DNA of 64,000 nt from SIG589 sp964566175 (GCA_964566175.1 CAZMHU010000007.1:10768-74767), one strand, 5' to 3'; counted from the stretch's first letter, positions 1 to 9,015 are shown. Translations and numbers: made by a program. The notes: generated by a model not told the origin, from the sequence alone.

Positions 1-403
1 AAAGTGAATTTTTCGGTGTGTGATTTTTCATAACCACTCCCGAAACGGCAAAGGCTGTTATTACCGCAATATAAAACAATGCGATGTTAAACACGGCAAT
101 ATCGCGACCTATTATTCCCTTTACCGTATAATAAAACACCGTTATCGCAAGCATTCCCGCAAGCGTGCCGATAAGTCTTGCCATAACAAAACCCTGTTTT
201 TTTCCTTTTTCGAAAAGACATTGCATTGTAGTGAGTAAAACGAGCGGCCAAAACAAAAGTTTTAAGTGTTCCCACGTGCTCTCGTTCACTGCCGAAAAAA
301 CTCCGACAATCACATTTTGAGCGCTGAAATCGTACAAAAAATGCAACAATGTTCCCAAAACCGAAACAAATATCATCTCGATAACCGTCTTCTTTTTTAT
401 CAT
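1..403 (-). CDS. DUF6512-like membrane protein (C-terminus cut off by the window edge)
   Basis: Reading leftward from an ATG at 403 behind a GGGAGGG ribosome binding site, 134 codons stay open to the window edge with no stop, so the 3' end is missing. The product starts MIKKKTVIEMIF and has three to four hydrophobic segments. The conserved-looking early stretch LHFLYDFSAQN...FSAVNESTWEHLKLLFWP is what I recall of the DUF6512 integral membrane family, whose function is unknown. The gene is divergent from the Usp-like gene, with a 144-base AT-rich intergenic region. Family assignment is from memory of the motif and no biochemical role is implied. Confidence 0.7.
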   Translation of the reverse strand, partial: MIKKKTVIEMIFVSVLGTLLHFLYDFSAQNVIVGVFSAVNESTWEHLKLLFWPLVLLTTMQCLFEKGKKQGFVMARLIGTLAGMLAITVFYYTVKGIIGRDIAVFNIALFYIAVITAFAVSGVVMKNHTPKNSL

Positions 404-547
404 AAAATCCCTCCCCGATAAATTATATGCGAAAAGGACGGTGTTATTTTTGCGAGATTAAAAAAATATTAACAAACAGGTCATCAAACTTTACAAAAAT
501 CGACACAAGTAATGAGTATAATATTTATCGTAAGGAGTTGATTATTT

Positions 548-949
548 ATGTCTGACAGACCGGTACTCGCGTGTATTACGGCACAGCCGCATTGCACGGG
601 AATAGTAAACGCCGCAAAACGTCTGGCGGAACAACTTGAATGTGAACTTGTTGTAGTAACCGTACAGCCACAAAAAGCCGACGCCGAAAGCCGTGCTGAA
701 AGTGTAAAATGCTTAAAGAAAATATCCAATGAATGTGATGTTGATATAATAATTCGATACAGCGATAACCCGGCAGCCAGTATTGCAACACAGGCTGCCG
801 AATGCGACCCAGTTCATATCTTTATGGGCGAGGACAACGGATTTTTATGTGAATTCAGTAAACTTTACGGTGTCGCACCCATAAGCATTGTGGCGGACAA
901 CGTGCTGTTTACGATACCCGCCGAATGTGATTTATTGCTCGCACGGTAA
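548..949 (+). CDS. Universal stress protein-like (HUP fold) small protein
   Basis: A 133-residue soluble protein starting at an ATG 8 nt after AAGGAG. The pattern of an opening beta strand (RPVLACITAQPH), a helix (NAAKRLAEQLE), a strand (ELVVVTVQ), and later YSDNPAASIATQAAECD followed by the strand VHIFMGED resembles the UspA domain, especially the one inside KdpD-type sensors. The usual ATP-binding G-x2-G-x9-G-S/T loop is not intact, so nucleotide binding is doubtful. No kinase or transmitter domain is attached. It appears monocistronic with a strong terminator directly after. A -10 hexamer TATAAT lies at 517-522 but no convincing -35 was seen. Confidence 0.65.
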   Translation: MSDRPVLACITAQPHCTGIVNAAKRLAEQLECELVVVTVQPQKADAESRAESVKCLKKISNECDVDIIIRYSDNPAASIATQAAECDPVHIFMGEDNGFLCEFSKLYGVAPISIVADNVLFTIPAECDLLLAR

Positions 950-957
950 TACATACG

Positions 958-993
958 AAAACAGGCAGTAGTGTTTCCTACTGCCTGTTTTTT
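958..993 (+). terminator. Intrinsic terminator after the Usp-like gene
   Basis: A 13-bp perfect stem (AAACAGGCAGTAG with CTACTGCCTGTTT) and a 6-nt loop, followed by six T in all. Its right edge touches the stop codon of the convergent deacetylase gene, and the stem's A/T flanks could serve both strands. Confidence 0.9.
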
Positions 994-2408
994 CAGTTTG
1001 CGGGAAAAAACGAAAAAGGTGTTACGTTTTCGTTAAGTATCGCAAAGGTATATCCGTTTTCAAAACCGTAGCGAATTATTTCCGGTATCGCATTTACCGT
1101 ATGCGCTTTTATATCGTGCATTAGAATAATATTCGCAGTACCGCTTTTCAAGTTACTCTTGACCTGAGCGGCAACAGCGGCGGGTGTTGTATTATTTTCG
1201 GTATCCAAACTTCCCAAAGTCCAATCAAAGCCGACATATCCCGCATTCTTCATCTCACTGCTAAGCCGTGTCATTATTCCCGCACAGTGCTTTTGGCTGA
1301 CGGTGTTTGACGTGCCGCCGGGGAAACGAAAAATCTTGCTGTACTGTCCGGTTTGATATTTTATAATTTCGTTCATCGCACAAAAGTCTTCAAAATAAGC
1401 GTCTGTGCTGTCATAAAGCGACCAACGGTGCGAATAGGTATGCACGCCTATTGCGTGTCCCTCGCTGTATGCTCTGCCTATCAGATTTTGATATCCGGAA
1501 AACTGGTTTGTGACGAAAAACGTCGCCTTTACTCCGTACTGTGAAAGAATTGAAAGCAACTGTTCGGTATACTTTCCGGGACCGTCATCAAAGGTGAGAT
1601 ATATGACAGAACCCGTCGGTGCGGTTGACGTGCTTTCATAAACGCTGACAATACGCTTTTTTTGAAAGGTATTGCCCTTTTTGTCCGCAACGGAATATAT
1701 AATTTCATAATCGCCAACGGCGGAAGTATCAACACTGCCGCTGACAGTGACAGATGACGTTATATCTCCGTCAAGATTGTCAACCGCCGTATAGCCTGCC
1801 TCGGTGTATGTGCCGCCGAGTTTTACACACACAATCGGTGCACCGTTAAGCGCAAGCGCAGGCGGTGTCGTATCTTCAATAAAATTCACAAAAACGGTGT
1901 GCGTTGCCGTGTTGCCGGATGAATCGCTGACAGACAGCGTGAGTGAGTCTTTATTATCGGCTTTTACAACGCTGGCAGTCAAGTCACCGTCATAATTATC
2001 AATCGCGGAATATTCAATATCAAAAGCCGTAGTTCCGACATAGACGGTTATTTCTTCCGGTGCGGTTATCACAGGCGGAGCGGTATCGACGACACAGACA
2101 GTTCTGCTTGCATAGATACCCCTGTCTTCAACCGCCGTATAGTTTATTGTATATGTTCCGATTTTTGTCGTGTCAACCTCGCCGCTTGCAGAGCATTCAA
2201 GCGGTGTGTAACCGAATATCGGCGTTCCGTACTCGGCCATACAGCCCTCGTCATTATATTCCGAAAAGACCTCAACGATAACGGTTTCGTCACCGCAGAG
2301 AACTATTTTCGACGTTGGGAGCATAGTTTCGTCAAAAAACGACACTCCAAGTGCCGACGCGCAGACAGCCGCAAAAAACACCAATGTCCCCAAAGCCCTT
2401 TTAATCAT
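993..2408 (-). CDS. Polysaccharide deacetylase (NodB/CE4) with Ig-like repeats, membrane-anchored or secreted
   Basis: 471 residues. Residues 5-25 form a signal peptide or anchor. Residues about 34-255 hold three Ig-like (DUF5011/HYR-like) repeats, each with the recurring Y-x-A-x-D-N-x-D-G-D or G-x-Y-x-I-x-Y-x-V pattern. Residues about 266-465 are a CE4 NodB domain: motif 1 TFDDGP (272-277), motif 2 H323-x3-H327, motif 3 RFPGG (361-365), motif 4 D396-W397 and motif 5 H431-D432. The metal ligands and catalytic base are therefore all present. Known family members remove acetyl groups from peptidoglycan or other N-acetyl glycans outside the cell. The ATG overlaps the TAA of the upstream phosphohexomutase gene by one base (TAATG), which implies translational coupling. 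The exact glycan substrate cannot be read from sequence. Confidence 0.92.
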   Translation of the reverse strand: MIKRALGTLVFFAAVCASALGVSFFDETMLPTSKIVLCGDETVIVEVFSEYNDEGCMAEYGTPIFGYTPLECSASGEVDTTKIGTYTINYTAVEDRGIYASRTVCVVDTAPPVITAPEEITVYVGTTAFDIEYSAIDNYDGDLTASVVKADNKDSLTLSVSDSSGNTATHTVFVNFIEDTTPPALALNGAPIVCVKLGGTYTEAGYTAVDNLDGDITSSVTVSGSVDTSAVGDYEIIYSVADKKGNTFQKKRIVSVYESTSTAPTGSVIYLTFDDGPGKYTEQLLSILSQYGVKATFFVTNQFSGYQNLIGRAYSEGHAIGVHTYSHRWSLYDSTDAYFEDFCAMNEIIKYQTGQYSKIFRFPGGTSNTVSQKHCAGIMTRLSSEMKNAGYVGFDWTLGSLDTENNTTPAAVAAQVKSNLKSGTANIILMHDIKAHTVNAIPEIIRYGFENGYTFAILNENVTPFSFFPAN

Positions 2409-3907
2409 TATTGCTTCCCGATTTCCTTAAAATCTTTAATAAAATCTTCAAAGCGGTGCATAATCATTTCCGTTCCGCCTTTTCTGTTGCTTTCGATATT
2501 TATCGGCATTGCGGGGTCGTGTACGCTCGTTCTAAAGAGTATCCACCCGTCACCATGTTCGGCATCCGCATTAACACGAACACCCTCACAATTATCCGCA
2601 ACAATACTCCAGCCTTCTTGCTTTTCCGCAAAATCATAAAACTCCGAGAGAACCCTTTCGCCAACCTCTTTAAAGTTTTCGGCAAGTATGGAAACACGTG
2701 TTTCACGCGTTTCGACAGGCTCGGGCAATTTTTCAAGCAAATCGCCGATTTTTACACTGCGTTTGCCGAGTTTTGCCATGGCTATTATAATTTTGGTAAC
2801 AAGATATGCTCCGTCGTCCAAAAAGTAGTTTTCTTTAAGTGCCGCGTGACCTGATGTTTCAATGGCAAGCGGACACTCGGTACCTTCGGAATTTAAACGA
2901 ATTGCCTCGTCGATTACGTTTTTATATCCGCGTTTGAAACGCCTATGTTTACCGCCGAGCACATTTTCTACAAAGAATGTCAATCCGTCGGAGGTAACCG
3001 AATCGGTTACAACGGTAGCACCTGCATTATTTTCAAGCACTATCGAAGCCGCCAAGGCAATAAGCCTGTTTCGGTTGATTTCGTTTCCGTTGCTGTCTAC
3101 CACCGCCGCGCGGTCAACATCGGTATCAAAAACAATGCCGAGATCCGAACCCGATTCGATAACAGCCGTGCGTGATGCGTTCATAGCCGCCGCGTTTTCG
3201 GGATTCGGAATATGGTTCGGGAACATACCGTCGGGTTCTAGAAAACGGCTTCCGCCGATATCCGCACCGAGGGGCGCGAGAACGTTTGTTGCGTAAAATC
3301 CGCCCGCACCGTTTCCAGCATCGACTGCGATTTTATATCCGCTGAGCGGGTGTTCTCGATCATCCGCGCCGACGCCCTCTATTATCATATCCCTCAAACG
3401 GCGCGAATAATCGGTCATATAATCTGTTTTTGTTACACTGCCGCTCTTTTCGGACAGGTGTTCGCCGTTTTCGGCAAGCGCTAATATTTCGTCAAGTTGA
3501 GCGCTTTCTATGCCGCCGCTCTTTATAAAAAATTTCAGTCCGTTTCGATTAAAGGGGTGATGACTCGCGGTAATTTGTATTGCACCGTCACAAGCAAGAT
3601 CAACCGTTGTCATAAACATTGACGGAGTTGAGGAAAGGCCGCAATCAAGCACCGAAAAGCCCCTGCTTTTCAGCACATCTATAACACACGTCCTTATTCT
3701 GTCTGCGGAAATTCTCGAATCGTGTCCAACCGCCAAGGTCATTTCGGCGGGTTGCTTGTTTTCAAGATTGCAAAGCCAAACCGCAAAAGCATTTGTTATT
3801 GCCGCAACCGCCTCATCGGTGAGGTTGATGTGTTCGCCTTCTACACCCTCTGCCGCTACACCACGGACATCGGTACCGCTTTTCAATTTTTTCAATGAAA
3901 CAGACAT
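2408..3907 (-). CDS. Phosphomannomutase/phosphoglucomutase
   Basis: 499 residues with the four hallmark loops of the alpha-D-phosphohexomutase superfamily: phosphoserine loop TASHHPFNRNG (Ser115), Mg2+ loop DTDVDR (261-266), sugar-specificity loop ETSGHA (350-355), and a C-terminal phosphate loop around ESNRKGG. It interconverts hexose 1- and 6-phosphates in the cytoplasm and feeds nucleotide-sugar synthesis. Loop sequences cannot settle mannose versus glucose preference. AGGAGG lies a few bases before the ATG. It is the first gene of a two-gene unit with the deacetylase, so sugar-phosphate supply and cell-wall modification are co-transcribed. Confidence 0.93.
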   Translation of the reverse strand: MSVSLKKLKSGTDVRGVAAEGVEGEHINLTDEAVAAITNAFAVWLCNLENKQPAEMTLAVGHDSRISADRIRTCVIDVLKSRGFSVLDCGLSSTPSMFMTTVDLACDGAIQITASHHPFNRNGLKFFIKSGGIESAQLDEILALAENGEHLSEKSGSVTKTDYMTDYSRRLRDMIIEGVGADDREHPLSGYKIAVDAGNGAGGFYATNVLAPLGADIGGSRFLEPDGMFPNHIPNPENAAAMNASRTAVIESGSDLGIVFDTDVDRAAVVDSNGNEINRNRLIALAASIVLENNAGATVVTDSVTSDGLTFFVENVLGGKHRRFKRGYKNVIDEAIRLNSEGTECPLAIETSGHAALKENYFLDDGAYLVTKIIIAMAKLGKRSVKIGDLLEKLPEPVETRETRVSILAENFKEVGERVLSEFYDFAEKQEGWSIVADNCEGVRVNADAEHGDGWILFRTSVHDPAMPINIESNRKGGTEMIMHRFEDFIKDFKEIGKQ

Positions 3908-4001
3908 TTTTTGCCTCCTAAAGATATTACTTTAATTATAATACCATACTATACAAAAACTTTCATCACTTTTATTGAGAAAATTTACTCTGCAATTCTT
4001 G

Positions 4002-4030
4002 TTGACTTTGAATATATGCGGTGATAAAAT
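4002..4030 (+). promoter_or_regulatory. Sigma-A promoter for the histidine phosphatase gene
   Basis: TTGACT at 4002-4007 and TAAAAT at 4025-4030 with a 17-bp spacer. The start site would be near 4037, leaving a very short leader before the TTG start codon. Confidence 0.8.
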
Positions 4031-4052
4031 TATTAACATTGAGGTGATTAAT

Positions 4053-4697
4053 TTGACAAAACTCATATTAGTACGGCACGGCGAAAGCGAAGCAAACTTT
4101 GCACGTATATTCACAGGACAAAGTAATTTTTCGCTCACCGAAAAAGGTATGACACAGGCACGCGCCGCCGCAAAATACATAAAAGAAAACGAAAATATTT
4201 CGGCTGTTTTCGCAAGTCCTCTCAGACGCGCATATGACACCGGAAAAGCGATAGCCGAAGAATGCGCCGTCACTATAACTGAATGTGACGGTCTTATGGA
4301 AATCAACGCGGGCGACTGGGAAGGTCACCCTTTTGACGAACTTGAGGAAACATACACCGAAGGGTATGGAAAATGGCGTCACGACATCGGAAACGCACAT
4401 CCGAACGGCGGCGAATCGGTTGCGGAACTCTACTTGCGCTGCACAAAAGCCGTTACCGAGATTGCAAAACAAAACGACGGAAAAAGTATTGTAATAGCAA
4501 CACACGCAACACCCATACGTACCTTGACAGGATACTCTCTCGGGATAGACGCAAAAGATTTATCAACCGTTCAGTGGGCGGCAAACGCTTCACTGACTGT
4601 AATAAACTATGACGAAGAAAACGGTTTTTCTCTTGTTGAGCGTGATATTGTTACCCATCTTGACGGAATTTTAACAGGTTTGCCGTCTAATGTATAA
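4053..4697 (+). CDS. Histidine phosphatase family protein (phosphoglycerate mutase-like)
   Basis: 214 residues with the branch-1 histidine phosphatase signature LVRHGESEAN close to the N-terminus (phospho-histidine in RHG), FASPLRRAYDTG with its arginine, and the second catalytic histidine in IATHATPIR. I place the start at TTG 4053, because GAGGTG lies 6 nt upstream and the predicted transcription start is only about 16 nt before it; an ATG at 3975 lies upstream of the promoter. Such proteins include cofactor-dependent mutases, alpha-ribazole and sugar phosphatases. A broad-specificity phosphatase is the safest reading, since the cell also carries an ApgM-type mutase. Confidence 0.88.
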   Translation: MTKLILVRHGESEANFARIFTGQSNFSLTEKGMTQARAAAKYIKENENISAVFASPLRRAYDTGKAIAEECAVTITECDGLMEINAGDWEGHPFDELEETYTEGYGKWRHDIGNAHPNGGESVAELYLRCTKAVTEIAKQNDGKSIVIATHATPIRTLTGYSLGIDAKDLSTVQWAANASLTVINYDEENGFSLVERDIVTHLDGILTGLPSNV

Positions 4698-4703
4698 AAA
4701 CTG

Positions 4704-4732
4704 TTGACAAAAGCCGTATTATGCTATATTAT
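4704..4732 (+). promoter_or_regulatory. Promoter of tRNA-Val
   Basis: TTGACA at 4704-4709 and TATTAT at 4727-4732 with a 17-bp spacer. The tRNA 5' end is 15 nt after the -10 element, so the pre-tRNA leader is only a few nucleotides. Confidence 0.8.
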
Positions 4733-4746
4733 AATATGGCTGTTAC

Positions 4747-4823
4747 GGAGGCATAGCTCAGTTGGTTAGAGTACTTGCTTGACATGCAAGGGGTCACCGG
4801 TTCAAGTCCAGTTGTCTCCACCA
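4747..4823 (+). tRNA. tRNA-Val (anticodon GAC)
   Basis: A full cloverleaf of 77 nt including an encoded CCA end. The acceptor stem GGAGGCA pairs with TGTCTCC (one G-T). The D arm has AGTTGG, and the anticodon stem CTTGC/GCAAG encloses a 7-nt loop with GAC at 4781-4783. The T arm has GGTTCAAGTCC. The discriminator base is A. It is a single tRNA gene between two protein genes, framed by its own promoter and terminator. Confidence 0.95.
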
Positions 4824-4862
4824 AAACTCCCTTTCTCTTATGAGAATGGGAGTTTTACTTTT
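4823..4862 (+). terminator. Terminator of tRNA-Val
   Basis: A long hairpin formed by AAAACTCCC, TTCTC, a TTAT loop, GAGAA and GGGAGTTTT, followed by a T-rich tract. The stem begins at the CCA end of the tRNA. Confidence 0.85.
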
Positions 4863-4866
4863 TGTA

Positions 4867-4899
4867 TCAAAAAACGCCCGCTGTTTTAACAGCAGGCGT
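4867..4899 (-). terminator. Terminator of pyk
   Basis: On the minus strand ACGCCTGCTGTT pairs with AACAGCGGGCGT (one mismatch), followed by a run of seven U. It lies just past the pyk stop codon. Confidence 0.88.
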
Positions 4900-4905
4900 A
4901 ATTTT

Positions 4906-6318
4906 TTAAACCGATTCGATTTTTATTGTGTTGGTATTGCCCGATGCGCCGTTTGTCATTCCGCCGGTTATTACCATTCTGTCTCCACTTTGTAATCCCA
5001 AAACCGAAACTGCCGTGCGTTTTGCGGTATAAAAGAGAACGTCGGTAGAGTCATATCTGTCACACATAACGGGAATAACGCCCCAAGACATTGCGAGTTT
5101 TCGCCACGTTTTTTCATCTGTGGTAAGACCGATAACATCCATAGGTGAACGGAAACGCGAAACCATTCGCGCGGTCATTCCGGAAAGTGAGCAAACAACA
5201 ATAGCCTTTGCGTCGATATCAATCGCCATACCGCAGGTTGCGTGGGAAATTGCATCAAGCGTATTTTTGATTTTAAATTCGCTGTTGTGGAAACGCTTGC
5301 TGTAATGAATATTATCTTCTGTGTGCTGTGCTATTGTGGACATAGTTTTCACGGTCAATACAGGATATTTTCCCGCGGCAGTCTCGCCCGAAAGCATAAT
5401 AGCACTTGTTCCGTCGTATACCGCATTGGCAACGTCGGAAATTTCCGCTCTTGTCGGGCGGGGATTGTGAATCATCGATTCGAGCATTTCGGTTGCGGTT
5501 ATAACGCGCTTGCCGAGCAAACGACACTTTGTTATAAGACGTTTTTGAATTGCGGGAACTTCCTCAAAAGGAATTTCAACGCCGAGGTCACCTCTGCCAA
5601 TCATAATGCCGGTACACTCATCGCAGATTTCTTCGATATTATTAACTCCGGCGCGATTTTCTATCTTGGCAATAAGGTCAATACCGTCTGCTCCGTTTTC
5701 ATAGAGAAACTTTTTAACGTCAACCAAATCCTGTCGGCAGGAAACAAAAGAACAGGCTATGAAATCAACATCATTTTCTATTCCGAAAAGTATATCCTTT
5801 TTGTCCTGCTCGCTCAAATATATTTGACGAAGGTGTTTGTTCGGGAAACTCATACTCTTGCGATCGGAGAGTTCACCGCCGATTACGACCTTGCAGATTA
5901 TATCGGTTTTTGTGAGTTTTTCAACCTCTAGTTCGAGCATACCGTCGTTTAAGAGAATTTTATCGCCGACATCAAGGTCGTTGGGAAGACCCTTATAGTT
6001 TACCGATACGTGTTTCTCGTCACCGACGATTTCCTCTGTTGTGAGTACAAAAGTATCGCCGCTGCCGAGGGTTATCTTTCCGTTTTCAAAAGTTTTAATA
6101 CGATATTCGGGACCTTTGGTATCAAGCATAATAGCAATGGGCATATTAAGTTTTTTTCGGACGTTTTTAATCATCGTAATCTTGTTGAGGTAATCCTCAT
6201 GAGTACCATGTGAAAAGTTAAGTCTTGCAACGTTCATTCCCGCAAGGCACATTTGCTCAAGCGTTTTTTCGTCCGAACAGGACGGACCTATCGTGCAGAT
6301 GATTTTTGTCTTTCTCAT
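4906..6318 (-). CDS. pyk: Pyruvate kinase
   Basis: 470 residues. The N-terminal KIICTIGPSC, the ARLNFSHG substrate loop, LDTKGPEYRI, the active-site MIGRGDLGVEIP motif and TATEMLESM all identify pyruvate kinase (phosphoenolpyruvate + ADP to pyruvate + ATP, cytoplasm). It ends after the regulatory C domain and lacks the extra PEP-utiliser-like domain seen in Bacillus enzymes. It stands alone between two terminators, with a TTGACT-18-CATAAT promoter upstream. A ppdK gene starts at 63.5 kb, so both PEP/pyruvate enzymes are encoded in this window. Confidence 0.97.
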   Translation of the reverse strand: MRKTKIICTIGPSCSDEKTLEQMCLAGMNVARLNFSHGTHEDYLNKITMIKNVRKKLNMPIAIMLDTKGPEYRIKTFENGKITLGSGDTFVLTTEEIVGDEKHVSVNYKGLPNDLDVGDKILLNDGMLELEVEKLTKTDIICKVVIGGELSDRKSMSFPNKHLRQIYLSEQDKKDILFGIENDVDFIACSFVSCRQDLVDVKKFLYENGADGIDLIAKIENRAGVNNIEEICDECTGIMIGRGDLGVEIPFEEVPAIQKRLITKCRLLGKRVITATEMLESMIHNPRPTRAEISDVANAVYDGTSAIMLSGETAAGKYPVLTVKTMSTIAQHTEDNIHYSKRFHNSEFKIKNTLDAISHATCGMAIDIDAKAIVVCSLSGMTARMVSRFRSPMDVIGLTTDEKTWRKLAMSWGVIPVMCDRYDSTDVLFYTAKRTAVSVLGLQSGDRMVITGGMTNGASGNTNTIKIESV

Positions 6319-6347
6319 ATATTTAACCTCTTTTCAAACTTTTTCCC

Positions 6348-6377
6348 ATTATGACATTTATTATATATCAAAGTCAA
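6348..6377 (-). promoter_or_regulatory. Promoter of pyk
   Basis: On the minus strand TTGACT (6377-6372) and CATAAT (6353-6348) are 18 bp apart, upstream of the pyk ATG at 6318. Confidence 0.65.
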
Positions 6378-6403
6378 TGAAAACGCAATAAAAAATTATG
6401 CTG

Positions 6404-6432
6404 TTGACGAAAAAAAACGAATGTGATATATT
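6404..6432 (+). promoter_or_regulatory. Promoter of mnmA
   Basis: TTGACG at 6404-6409 and TATATT at 6427-6432 with a 17-bp spacer, 30 nt before the mnmA start. Confidence 0.78.
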
Positions 6433-6462
6433 TATTTATAATGTTTTTACGGAGGCGATATA

Positions 6463-7518
6463 ATGTCAAAACGCGCACTTATTGCTATGAGCGGCGGTGT
6501 TGATTCATCCGCGGCAGCGCTGCTTTGCATAAAGAACGGATACGACTGTGCGGGTGCTACAATGCGGCTTTACAAGGGTAACAACGACGAAAAAGCCTGC
6601 GGCTCGCTGAAAGATATTGAAGACGCGCGTGCCGTTTGCGAACGCCTTTCTATTGAACATTACACCTTTGATTTCGGATGCGAATTTGAAAAAGAGGTTG
6701 TTTCCAGATTTATTTCGACATATGAGGAAGGCGCAACACCTAACCCCTGTATCGACTGCAACCGACATATGAAGTTCGGTTATCTTATCGACAAGGCGGT
6801 TTCGCTCGGTTTTGATTACGTTGCAACAGGGCACTATGCTCGCATAGTCAGCGAAGGCGGACGTTTTCTGCTTAAAAAGGGCAGGGACGAAAGCAAGGAC
6901 CAATCCTATGTGCTTTATTCGCTCACGCAGGAACAACTCTCCCACACGCTATTCCCCTTGGGTGGTTTCAAAAAAACCGAAATACGAAAAATCGCCGAAG
7001 ACAGCGGTTTTGTAAACGCCAAAAAGCACGACAGTCAGGACATTTGTTTTGTTCCGGACGGCGATTACGCCGCCTTTATCGAAGAATACACCGGTCGACA
7101 TTATCCGTGCGGCGATTTTGTAACGCGTGACGGCAAAAAACTCGGCACACACAAGGGAATAATACGCTACACCGTCGGTCAGCGCAAAGGTTTGGGACTT
7201 GCGCTTCCCGCACCGATGTATGTCTGCGAAAAGGATATACTTAACAACCGCGTTGTGCTTTGCAGTAACGAAGAACTTTTCGAGCGTGAGTTTGACGCCG
7301 CCGATTTCAACTGGATTGCATTCGACACACCGCCGCACACACTCCGCTCCAATGTTAAGGTTCGCTACAAGCACAGCGAACAACCCGCAACCGTTACCGT
7401 TACGGGAGAAAACACCGTACACATCGTTTTCGATACACCGCAAAGAGCAATAGCAAAAGGACAATCCGCCGTGCTTTATGACGGCGATACAGTGCTCGGC
7501 GGCGGAAAGATAATATAG
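6463..7518 (+). CDS. mnmA: tRNA-specific 2-thiouridylase MnmA
   Basis: 351 residues. The PP-loop SGGVDSS (10-16) binds ATP. The nucleophile region NPCIDCNRHMKFG holds Cys96, and the partner cysteine is Cys195 in DSQDICF; YTVGQRKGLGL lies in the central domain. The enzyme makes the 2-thio group on U34 of Lys, Glu and Gln tRNAs, with sulfur delivered from a cysteine desulfurase that is not in this window. GGAGG precedes the ATG. It is monocistronic, with its own promoter and terminator. Confidence 0.96.
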   Translation: MSKRALIAMSGGVDSSAAALLCIKNGYDCAGATMRLYKGNNDEKACGSLKDIEDARAVCERLSIEHYTFDFGCEFEKEVVSRFISTYEEGATPNPCIDCNRHMKFGYLIDKAVSLGFDYVATGHYARIVSEGGRFLLKKGRDESKDQSYVLYSLTQEQLSHTLFPLGGFKKTEIRKIAEDSGFVNAKKHDSQDICFVPDGDYAAFIEEYTGRHYPCGDFVTRDGKKLGTHKGIIRYTVGQRKGLGLALPAPMYVCEKDILNNRVVLCSNEELFEREFDAADFNWIAFDTPPHTLRSNVKVRYKHSEQPATVTVTGENTVHIVFDTPQRAIAKGQSAVLYDGDTVLGGGKII

Positions 7519-7521
7519 CAT

Positions 7522-7553
7522 AAAAAAAGACGCCGATTTTCGGCGTCTTTTTT
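7522..7553 (+). terminator. Bidirectional terminator between mnmA and the FAD oxidoreductase
   Basis: AAGACGCCG and CGGCGTCTT form a GC-rich stem with an ATTTT loop. It is flanked by seven A on the left and six T on the right, so it can end transcription from both convergent genes. Confidence 0.92.
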
Positions 7554-7560
7554 ATTTATA

Positions 7561-9000
7561 TTACTCTCCCAAATAGCAACCGTTTTCTTTGAGTTGTGTG
7601 CGAAGAGCGTTTACGTCAATATTCTGTACCGCTTTATTGCTGTCAAGTGCGAGAGCACAGGCGGTTCCCGCAGCCTGTCCCGTTATAACGCAAGTACCCT
7701 GTATTCTGGTGCTTGAATGAGCAACGTGGTCGGCGGAAATACATCTTCCGCAAACGAGAAGATTTTTAACGGTTTTGGGCGTTATCGCACGGTACGGAAT
7801 ACCGTAACAGTCACCCTTAATCTCACCGCCTATCGCCATACTTCTGCCGAACGGGTCGTGAATATCGACCATATACGAACCGCAACCGACGTTATCCTCA
7901 AAGTGGCGGCAGTTTATCGCATCGGCACCGTTGATAACATACTGTCCGACAAGACGGCGTGTTTCGCGGACACCGAGTTCGTTTGCCGACTCAACCAAAC
8001 AACTGTTTTCGAAACCGGGAACATAACGTTTTAAGAAATCGACAATATACATAACCTGCAGTTGTGCCTTTACCGATGCGTCGGACAGTTCCTCGGCGTC
8101 GGTGGCATCAACGTGTGTAACACGTGACATATTTGCAAGCAGTTCGTTGGGTCTGCCTGTTTTTGTGAGGTGAATACGTCCCTGCGGAAGGGGGATAAAG
8201 TCACCGTTATCTTCAAAGCCGGGTGTTCCGTAGTACGGCAGTTTTTTAAATTCTTCGGGGTCTATGCCCAAATCTTCATATTTGAGTCGCTTGTTGGTGT
8301 ATTTCCAAGGCTCTTTCGAATAATCGACATTACCCATTGTGAACATAATGGAAACAGGCTGAACCGCGTGGACATCGTTCGCATACTGCGGAGTATAACA
8401 TTCAACCTCTTCGTCACAGTGCATACGTTTGAGCCCCGCATCTTCGAGAATTTTCTCCGTGTTTGCTTCACAGCCCATAAAATACTCTTCGCCCGAAAAG
8501 GCTATAATATCGCCGTCACCGGTTGCATCGATAAACATCTTTCCGCAAACGCCTTCGATACCCGATTTTGTATGTATCAAAAGATATTTGATTTCATCCT
8601 CTTCCCTGACGGCATCAAGCAATTCCGCATGGAAAAGCACCTTAACGCCGCTCTCAACCGCAAGTTTCAGCAAAACCCACTTAAAAAGATGCGGGCCTTC
8701 CCTCTTCATCGTGCTTTCGGCATAGCCGTAAAGGCGTTGTGCGTTGTCCATCTCGTCCAAAATTTCCTGTGCAATACCGCCAAATGGTTTTCCGCTTTTT
8801 GAATGCGTCGCATCAAAGGGTGAAACATGGCCGTTTGAAACCGCACCACCCAAACAACCTGTGCGCTCGATAAGCAAAACGCTTTTTCCTTTGCGTGCCG
8901 CCGCAACAGCCGCACCGACACCTGCAACACCTCCGCCCGCAACAACAACATCGGCAATGTAGCGAACATTAACGTCTCTGTTAAGTTTAATACTGCTCAT
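7561..9000 (-). CDS. FAD-dependent oxidoreductase (FAD_oxidored family)
   Basis: 479 residues. The Rossmann motif VVVAGGGVAGVGAAVAAARKG lies near the N-terminus, followed by LLIERTGCLGG; the middle has DATGDGDI and the C-terminal part VCGRCISADHVAHSSTRIQ...GQAAGTA. This fits the PF12831-type FAD-dependent oxidoreductases, whose substrates are mostly unknown. I start at ATG 9000 because GGAGAG sits 7 nt upstream; an in-frame ATG at 9015 has no ribosome binding site. It is 15 nt downstream of ruvX and probably co-transcribed. No signal peptide is seen, so it is cytoplasmic. Confidence 0.88.
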   Translation of the reverse strand: MSSIKLNRDVNVRYIADVVVAGGGVAGVGAAVAAARKGKSVLLIERTGCLGGAVSNGHVSPFDATHSKSGKPFGGIAQEILDEMDNAQRLYGYAESTMKREGPHLFKWVLLKLAVESGVKVLFHAELLDAVREEDEIKYLLIHTKSGIEGVCGKMFIDATGDGDIIAFSGEEYFMGCEANTEKILEDAGLKRMHCDEEVECYTPQYANDVHAVQPVSIMFTMGNVDYSKEPWKYTNKRLKYEDLGIDPEEFKKLPYYGTPGFEDNGDFIPLPQGRIHLTKTGRPNELLANMSRVTHVDATDAEELSDASVKAQLQVMYIVDFLKRYVPGFENSCLVESANELGVRETRRLVGQYVINGADAINCRHFEDNVGCGSYMVDIHDPFGRSMAIGGEIKGDCYGIPYRAITPKTVKNLLVCGRCISADHVAHSSTRIQGTCVITGQAAGTACALALDSNKAVQNIDVNALRTQLKENGCYLGE

Positions 9001-9015
9001 AAATACACTCTCCAT

